A stretch of DNA of 8,648 bases from Lachnospiraceae bacterium. Lineage in GTDB: Bacteria > Bacillota > Clostridia > Lachnospirales > Lachnospiraceae. A program made the translations under genes and the position numbers. The stretch covers positions 1 to 8,648 of the forward strand of contig JAJQGR010000132.1 of the NCBI GenBank assembly GCA_021200345.1. The letters are read 5' to 3'. A model generated the notes under the pieces. The model was given only the letters and a program-made list of their open reading frames with translations, did no database searches and was not told where the DNA came from. How positions within the stretch are numbered: position 1 is the first letter of the stretch; every line of letters starts with the position of its first letter. Shown here in pieces: positions 5,698 through 8,648 of the stretch.

Positions 5698-6669
5698 ATG
5701 AATTATATTGTATTTGATCTGGAGTGGAATCAAAGCTCCACCAAATTCAGAGAGAATAAACGCCTGCCTTTTGAAATTATAGAAATCGGTGCAGTAAAGC
5801 TGGATGAGCAGGGACAATATGTGGATCGTTTTCAGAGTCTGGTCCGACCTGTGGTGTACAGGCATATGCACAATATCACGGAGAATCTGGTGCACATCCA
5901 TGAGGCGGAGCTGCAGAAAGCCAGATATTTTACGGAGGTTATGCGGGATTTTCTGAGCTTCTGCGGCGAGAAATATATCTTTTGCACCTGGGGAAATCAG
6001 GATGTGGCAGAGCTGCAGCAGAATATGGACTATTACGCTATGCCCCCATTGTCTGATGGACCGCTTCAGTTTTACGATGTGCAGAAGCTGTTCAGTTTAA
6101 GCTATGACGATGGTAAGAGCCGGAAATCACTGAAAAATTGTGTGGAATTTCTGGAGCTGCAGGATCCGGATGTGCCTTTCCACAGGGCGTTTGCGGACGC
6201 CTGGTATACGGCGCTGATTTTTCAGAAAGTGCGTTCTGACCGGACGCTTCGGAGAGTTTCCTTTGATACCTATCGTCTGCCTGCATCCAGGAAGGAAGAA
6301 ATCTCCTGGAAGTTTGATACCTATAGTAAGTATATTTCCACATCGTTTCCGGACAAGCATGTGCTTTTGGGCACGAAGCGTGTGACAGCCATTCGCTGCC
6401 TTTATTGTGATCAGCAGCTTCGAAGACTGACACAATGGTTTTCCCCTAACGGAAAAAACTATTATAACGCCGGAGAATGCAGTGAACACGGCAGGATGCG
6501 CTGCAAAATCAGAGTCTGTAAGGCTGGAGAAGACAGGGTATTCGCGGTGAAGACGATTCGGCCGATGCAGGAGACAGAATTCGGAGAATTTGAAGATATG
6601 CGGGTTCACGCTCAACAGCATAAAGGCAAAAGAAAAAGAGCAAAAGAGAATGAAAAAGAGCTGCACTGA
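5698..6669 (+). CDS. DEDDh 3'-5' exonuclease with C-terminal zinc-ribbon-like segment
   Basis: A 323-residue protein. The N-terminal 175 residues form a DEDDh exonuclease domain of the DnaQ/ERI-1 type. Exo I is FDLEWN with D7 and E9. Exo II is TWGNQDV with D102. Exo III is FHRAFADAW with H162 and D167. All five catalytic residues are present, so it should cleave nucleotides from RNA or DNA 3' ends using two metal ions. After a linker, C234-x2-C237 and C261-x2-H264 look like a zinc ribbon, with two more cysteines at 269 and 274. The protein ends in a Lys/Arg-rich tail (309-322). Such an appended domain suggests nucleic-acid binding. The ATG at 5698 follows the hydrolase stop by 3 bp and has only a weak ribosome binding site, which points to translational coupling. 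The stop codon lies inside the terminator stem. Whether RNA or DNA is the substrate cannot be told. Confidence 0.92.
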   Translation: MNYIVFDLEWNQSSTKFRENKRLPFEIIEIGAVKLDEQGQYVDRFQSLVRPVVYRHMHNITENLVHIHEAELQKARYFTEVMRDFLSFCGEKYIFCTWGNQDVAELQQNMDYYAMPPLSDGPLQFYDVQKLFSLSYDDGKSRKSLKNCVEFLELQDPDVPFHRAFADAWYTALIFQKVRSDRTLRRVSFDTYRLPASRKEEISWKFDTYSKYISTSFPDKHVLLGTKRVTAIRCLYCDQQLRRLTQWFSPNGKNYYNAGECSEHGRMRCKIRVCKAGEDRVFAVKTIRPMQETEFGEFEDMRVHAQQHKGKRKRAKENEKELH

Positions 6670-6693
6670 GAGTCATCGGTGCAGCTCTTTTTC
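6652..6693. terminator. Bidirectional intrinsic terminator between convergent genes
   Basis: An 18-bp stem (6652-6669 with 6676-6693, one G-T pair at 6667/6678) closes a 6-nt loop. The outer pairs are A-T runs, so RNA from either strand ends in five U after the GC-rich core. It serves the exonuclease gene on the plus strand and the carboxypeptidase gene on the minus strand. The upstream arm is coding: the last four codons and the stop codon of the exonuclease gene form most of it. Confidence 0.93.
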
Positions 6694-6708
6694 GTTTTGT
6701 AAACGCAG

Positions 6709-8310
6709 TTAATGCTTTGTTGTCTTATCTTTGATATCAAACATCTGCACATCCCGTTTGCGGGGCTGAGAATCCATATATCGGGAAACCGGGTAATCCG
6801 GATTCCTCCTGCGGGGGACTGGGCGGGTTGGGCGCTGACTGTGCTTTTTCTTCCTTAGCTTTATCATGGGCTTTCGCCGTGGAACAGGCTGCGTTTCCCT
6901 GTAATCGCGGCGCTTTTTGTATCGGGTCCGCAGGGAAAGAGTGTGGAGTCTGCGCTGAATCCACCGCTGCAGGGGTACTCTGAAAAAATAGAGCAGTGCG
7001 CCAGCGGCAATGAGTACGGCGGCGGCAATAAGCACATTGCGGATATTGATAAACAGTACCCGGGTTTCATTTCCCGCTTCTTCAGAGACCTCTTCCTCTG
7101 TGATTGTCTGTTCCAGTTCCAGCTCTCCGGGGGTTTCCGTGGAGGCGGTTGTGGCCTCGCTGACTTCCATGTAAATCTGTGCGGAACCGATTTCATGGTC
7201 GCCGTAGAGGTAGTGAGCGGTGGCCAGACAATTTTCCTCTTCTGTAGCCAGTGTAATATAAGAAGTGGTGTCAGAGAAATCTGCCCCGTTGGGAAGGACG
7301 ACGAAAGCCTCTGTATCCATGGATAACAGTGAAGTGGAGTCTCCCAGAATATCTGTTACCTCCACATCGTAGGAGGAGATGCCGGATACATAGGTGGAGT
7401 CGTTTTCATAAATATTGGCGGTGGTAAAGTTATTGAAACCGAATTCGAACAGCTCGATGGTGTCTATATATTGCTGCGGGGATTCCGCGTTCATAACTAC
7501 ACAGATCAGTTTCATGCCGTTCTTCTGGGCGCAGCTGACCAGGGTTTGTCCTGCCATGTCGGTATAACCGGTCTTGGAACCTACCAAATATTCATATTCG
7601 TAGGTGCGCGTTGCCAGCAGCTGGTTTTTATTGCTTTCCCAGGTCTCCACATCCCGGCCCTCGGAAGGGTACAGGTGCAGTGTCCTTTCACTGGAATAGG
7701 TGCATAGAAGATCCACAGAGAAAAAGGCTCTGGCAATCTGCGCCATGTCATAGGCGGAAGTATAGTGATCGTCGTCATGATATCCGTGGGGATTGACAAA
7801 ATGAGAATCCACGCAGCCCAATTCCGCGGCGCGTTCGTTCATCATGTCTGCGAATGCGTCAATGGAGCCGGCGATGTACTCCGCGACTCCGGCGGCCACG
7901 TCATTGGCAGAAGCAATTAAAATGGCGGCAATGCAGTCCTCCAAGGGCAGATATTCGTCCACATCGACCCAGATCCGGCTGGAATCGTAGGGAATGGTAT
8001 CCAGTGCCTCCTGTGTAAATACCACGTTGTCCTCCAGATTCCCTTCCTCCACCGCAATCAGACAGGTCAGAATTTTGGTGATACTGGCCGGATACATCTG
8101 CCTGTGCATATTTTTTTCATAAAGGATGGTGCCGGTGTCCGCCTCAATCAGAATAGCGGTTTCGCTGGAAATCTCCGGGCCGGTGGGCCAGTCCGCGCTG
8201 ACGCTGGTGTCAGATTCAGAGATTCCTGATGCCTGGACACCCGTGGCGGTGCAGCTTAAAAAGAAAGCGGCGGCAAGAAAAACGGCGAGAATTTTATGAG
8301 GCATGCGCAT
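6709..8310 (-). CDS. D-alanyl-D-alanine carboxypeptidase (S11, DacF-type) with membrane anchor and basic tail
   Basis: The ATG at 8310 is chosen because AAGGAG (8320-8325 on the plus strand) lies 9 nt upstream. A TTG at 8361 would extend the frame by 17 codons but would read through this site and the promoter. The 533-residue product has a signal peptide (hydrophobic core about 6-20, likely cut after A27 in GVQA). The S11 peptidase domain (about 45-295) has SITK (76-79) with S76 and K79, SAN (134-136) and KTG (246-248). It trims the terminal D-Ala from peptidoglycan pentapeptides outside the cell. A further beta-type domain follows (about 300-385), then an acidic Thr/Glu-rich linker (about 386-416). 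Next come a transmembrane segment (about 421-443) and an unusual Arg/Lys-rich tail of about 90 residues, presumably cytoplasmic. Many homologues end in a short amphipathic helix instead. The gene is convergent with the exonuclease gene and divergent from trmB. Confidence 0.94.
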   Translation of the reverse strand: MRMPHKILAVFLAAAFFLSCTATGVQASGISESDTSVSADWPTGPEISSETAILIEADTGTILYEKNMHRQMYPASITKILTCLIAVEEGNLEDNVVFTQEALDTIPYDSSRIWVDVDEYLPLEDCIAAILIASANDVAAGVAEYIAGSIDAFADMMNERAAELGCVDSHFVNPHGYHDDDHYTSAYDMAQIARAFFSVDLLCTYSSERTLHLYPSEGRDVETWESNKNQLLATRTYEYEYLVGSKTGYTDMAGQTLVSCAQKNGMKLICVVMNAESPQQYIDTIELFEFGFNNFTTANIYENDSTYVSGISSYDVEVTDILGDSTSLLSMDTEAFVVLPNGADFSDTTSYITLATEEENCLATAHYLYGDHEIGSAQIYMEVSEATTASTETPGELELEQTITEEEVSEEAGNETRVLFINIRNVLIAAAVLIAAGALLYFFRVPLQRWIQRRLHTLSLRTRYKKRRDYRETQPVPRRKPMIKLRKKKHSQRPTRPVPRRRNPDYPVSRYMDSQPRKRDVQMFDIKDKTTKH

Positions 8311-8341
8311 AAGAAAAAGCTCCTTTGACAAACTGTCTTTT

Positions 8342-8369
8342 ATCATACTATAAAATTTCAAAAAACCAA
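8342..8369 (-). promoter_or_regulatory. Promoter of the carboxypeptidase gene
   Basis: On the minus strand TTGGTT (8364-8369) and TATGAT (8342-8347) are separated by 16 bp, about 30 bp before the ATG at 8310. The predicted short leader contains the AAGGAG site. The position also argues against the upstream TTG start at 8361. Confidence 0.55.
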
Positions 8370-8381
8370 AGTCTTTTCATT

Positions 8382-8399
8382 AAAATTTCATGAAATTTT
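8382..8399. repeat. 18-bp perfect palindrome between divergent genes
   Basis: AAAATTTCATGAAATTTT is identical to its reverse complement. It lies 13 bp upstream of the carboxypeptidase -35 box and just upstream of the proposed trmB promoter, so it could be an operator acting on both. No regulator gene is adjacent, and A/T-rich palindromes can arise by chance. Confidence 0.45.
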
Positions 8400-8403
8400 G
8401 CCA

Positions 8404-8432
8404 TTTAAAAAAATAGACTTTCCACGTAGAAT
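8404..8432 (+). promoter_or_regulatory. Possible trmB promoter
   Basis: TTTAAA (8404-8409) and TAGAAT (8427-8432) are spaced by 17 bp. The -10 box matches consensus at five of six positions and the -35 box at four. It would give a leader of about 65 nt. Confidence 0.45.
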
Positions 8433-8453
8433 TAGTTTTTGAGTGGGAGTGGG

Positions 8454-8481
8454 TGTTATCACAGGATCCCCCGCGATAACA
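8454..8481 (+). repeat. Inverted repeat in the trmB leader
   Basis: TGTTATC (8454-8460) and GATAACA (8475-8481) are perfect 7-bp arms around a 14-nt spacer, ending 14 nt before the trmB Shine-Dalgarno sequence. It could be a leader hairpin or a protein site. No T-run follows. Confidence 0.4.
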
Positions 8482-8505
8482 GTCTGTGTTGATTTGGAGG
8501 AAGCT

Positions 8506-8648
8506 ATGCGGCTGCGCAATGTTCCGGGCGCCGGGGAGGTCCTTGCGGTAAGCGAATATGTGGTTCAGGAACCGGCGGAATGGAAAGGCAGATGGCGGGA
8601 GCTTTTTCCCTGTCAGGAGAACAATGGCCCGGGAACGCCTCTCCATGT
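8506..8648 (+). CDS. trmB: tRNA (guanine-N7)-methyltransferase TrmB, N-terminal fragment (runs off window)
   Basis: TrmB uses S-adenosylmethionine to methylate G46 in the variable loop of tRNAs. Only the first 47 codons are present. They begin MRLRN, close to the MRMRH/MRLRN start typical of Firmicute TrmB. The segment PAEWKGRWRELFP (23-35) also matches the family's conserved region before the SAM-binding strand, which would begin at about the window edge. The ATG at 8506 has GGAGG (8496-8500) 5 nt upstream. The gene is divergent from the carboxypeptidase gene. The identification rests on the N-terminal pattern alone because the catalytic motifs lie outside the window. Confidence 0.82.
   Translation, partial: MRLRNVPGAGEVLAVSEYVVQEPAEWKGRWRELFPCQENNGPGTPLH

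Noticed and set aside
4798..5901. A 367-codon minus-strand open frame opposite the hydrolase gene
   Set aside because: It is antisense to a gene with a full catalytic triad, ribosome binding site and promoter. Its translation has no recognisable domain and it crosses into the exonuclease gene.
6127..6666. A 179-codon minus-strand open frame opposite the exonuclease gene
   Set aside because: The plus-strand frame carries all five DEDDh residues. This one has no ribosome binding site and begins within the terminator.
8311..8361. Extension of the carboxypeptidase to a TTG start at 8361
   Set aside because: The extra codons include the AAGGAG site and the -10 region, and the signal peptide fits only the ATG at 8310.
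8380..8646. An 88-codon minus-strand open frame opposite the start of trmB
   Set aside because: The plus strand has a good ribosome binding site and a TrmB-like N-terminus. The minus frame has neither.
1..8648. Mobile element, CRISPR array, tRNA or rRNA
   Set aside because: No terminal inverted repeats with a transposase, no regularly spaced direct repeats and no cloverleaf or rRNA-like sequence were seen when reading both strands.

Overview
The window most likely comes from a Clostridia (Lachnospiraceae-type) Firmicute. The signs are strong AGGAGG-type ribosome binding sites, sigma-A promoters with 17-bp spacers, a preQ1-I riboswitch on queT, and a set of familiar Firmicute housekeeping genes (luxS, a MarR regulator, queT, a DacF-type carboxypeptidase, trmB). 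Taxonomy is inferred from gene content and style, not from a database match.

Left region (1-2834, minus strand): two polytopic membrane proteins overlap by 4 bp (ATGA). They are clear paralogues of each other. The downstream one (1-1497, running off the window edge) looks like a GT-C-fold / DUF6020-like integral membrane glycosyltransferase. The upstream one (1494-2834) keeps the framework but has lost the first extracytoplasmic loop and the charged motifs, so it looks like a pseudoenzyme partner. This pair is visibly more AT-rich than the rest of the window. It is the least ordinary part of the window.

Middle region (2882-4218): luxS and an upstream marR-family gene lie on the minus strand. 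marR has a near-consensus promoter. luxS has its own TTGACA-N17-TATATT promoter embedded in the 3' end of marR, with a 6+5+6 palindrome lying over the -35 box. This is a good candidate operator linking the regulator to the AI-2 / S-ribosylhomocysteine pathway. Divergent from marR is queT, the queuosine-precursor ECF transporter subunit. Its mRNA leader folds as a preQ1-I riboswitch whose pseudoknot uses the Shine-Dalgarno sequence itself.

Right region (4721-8648): a separate promoter and a roughly 120-nt structured leader precede an alpha/beta-hydrolase (esterase) gene. It is followed after 3 bp by a DEDDh 3'-5' exonuclease gene with a C-terminal zinc-ribbon-like segment. An 18-bp-stem bidirectional terminator, which contains the exonuclease stop codon, separates this pair from a convergent D-alanyl-D-alanine carboxypeptidase gene. 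That protein has a signal peptide, a C-terminal membrane anchor and a long Arg/Lys-rich tail. The 5' end of trmB (tRNA m7G46 methyltransferase) is divergent from it at the right edge; an 18-bp perfect palindrome lies between the two.

No rRNA, tRNA, CRISPR array, insertion sequence or phage gene was seen. No gap between genes exceeds 300 bp; the longest is 3964-4218, which holds divergent promoters and the riboswitch.
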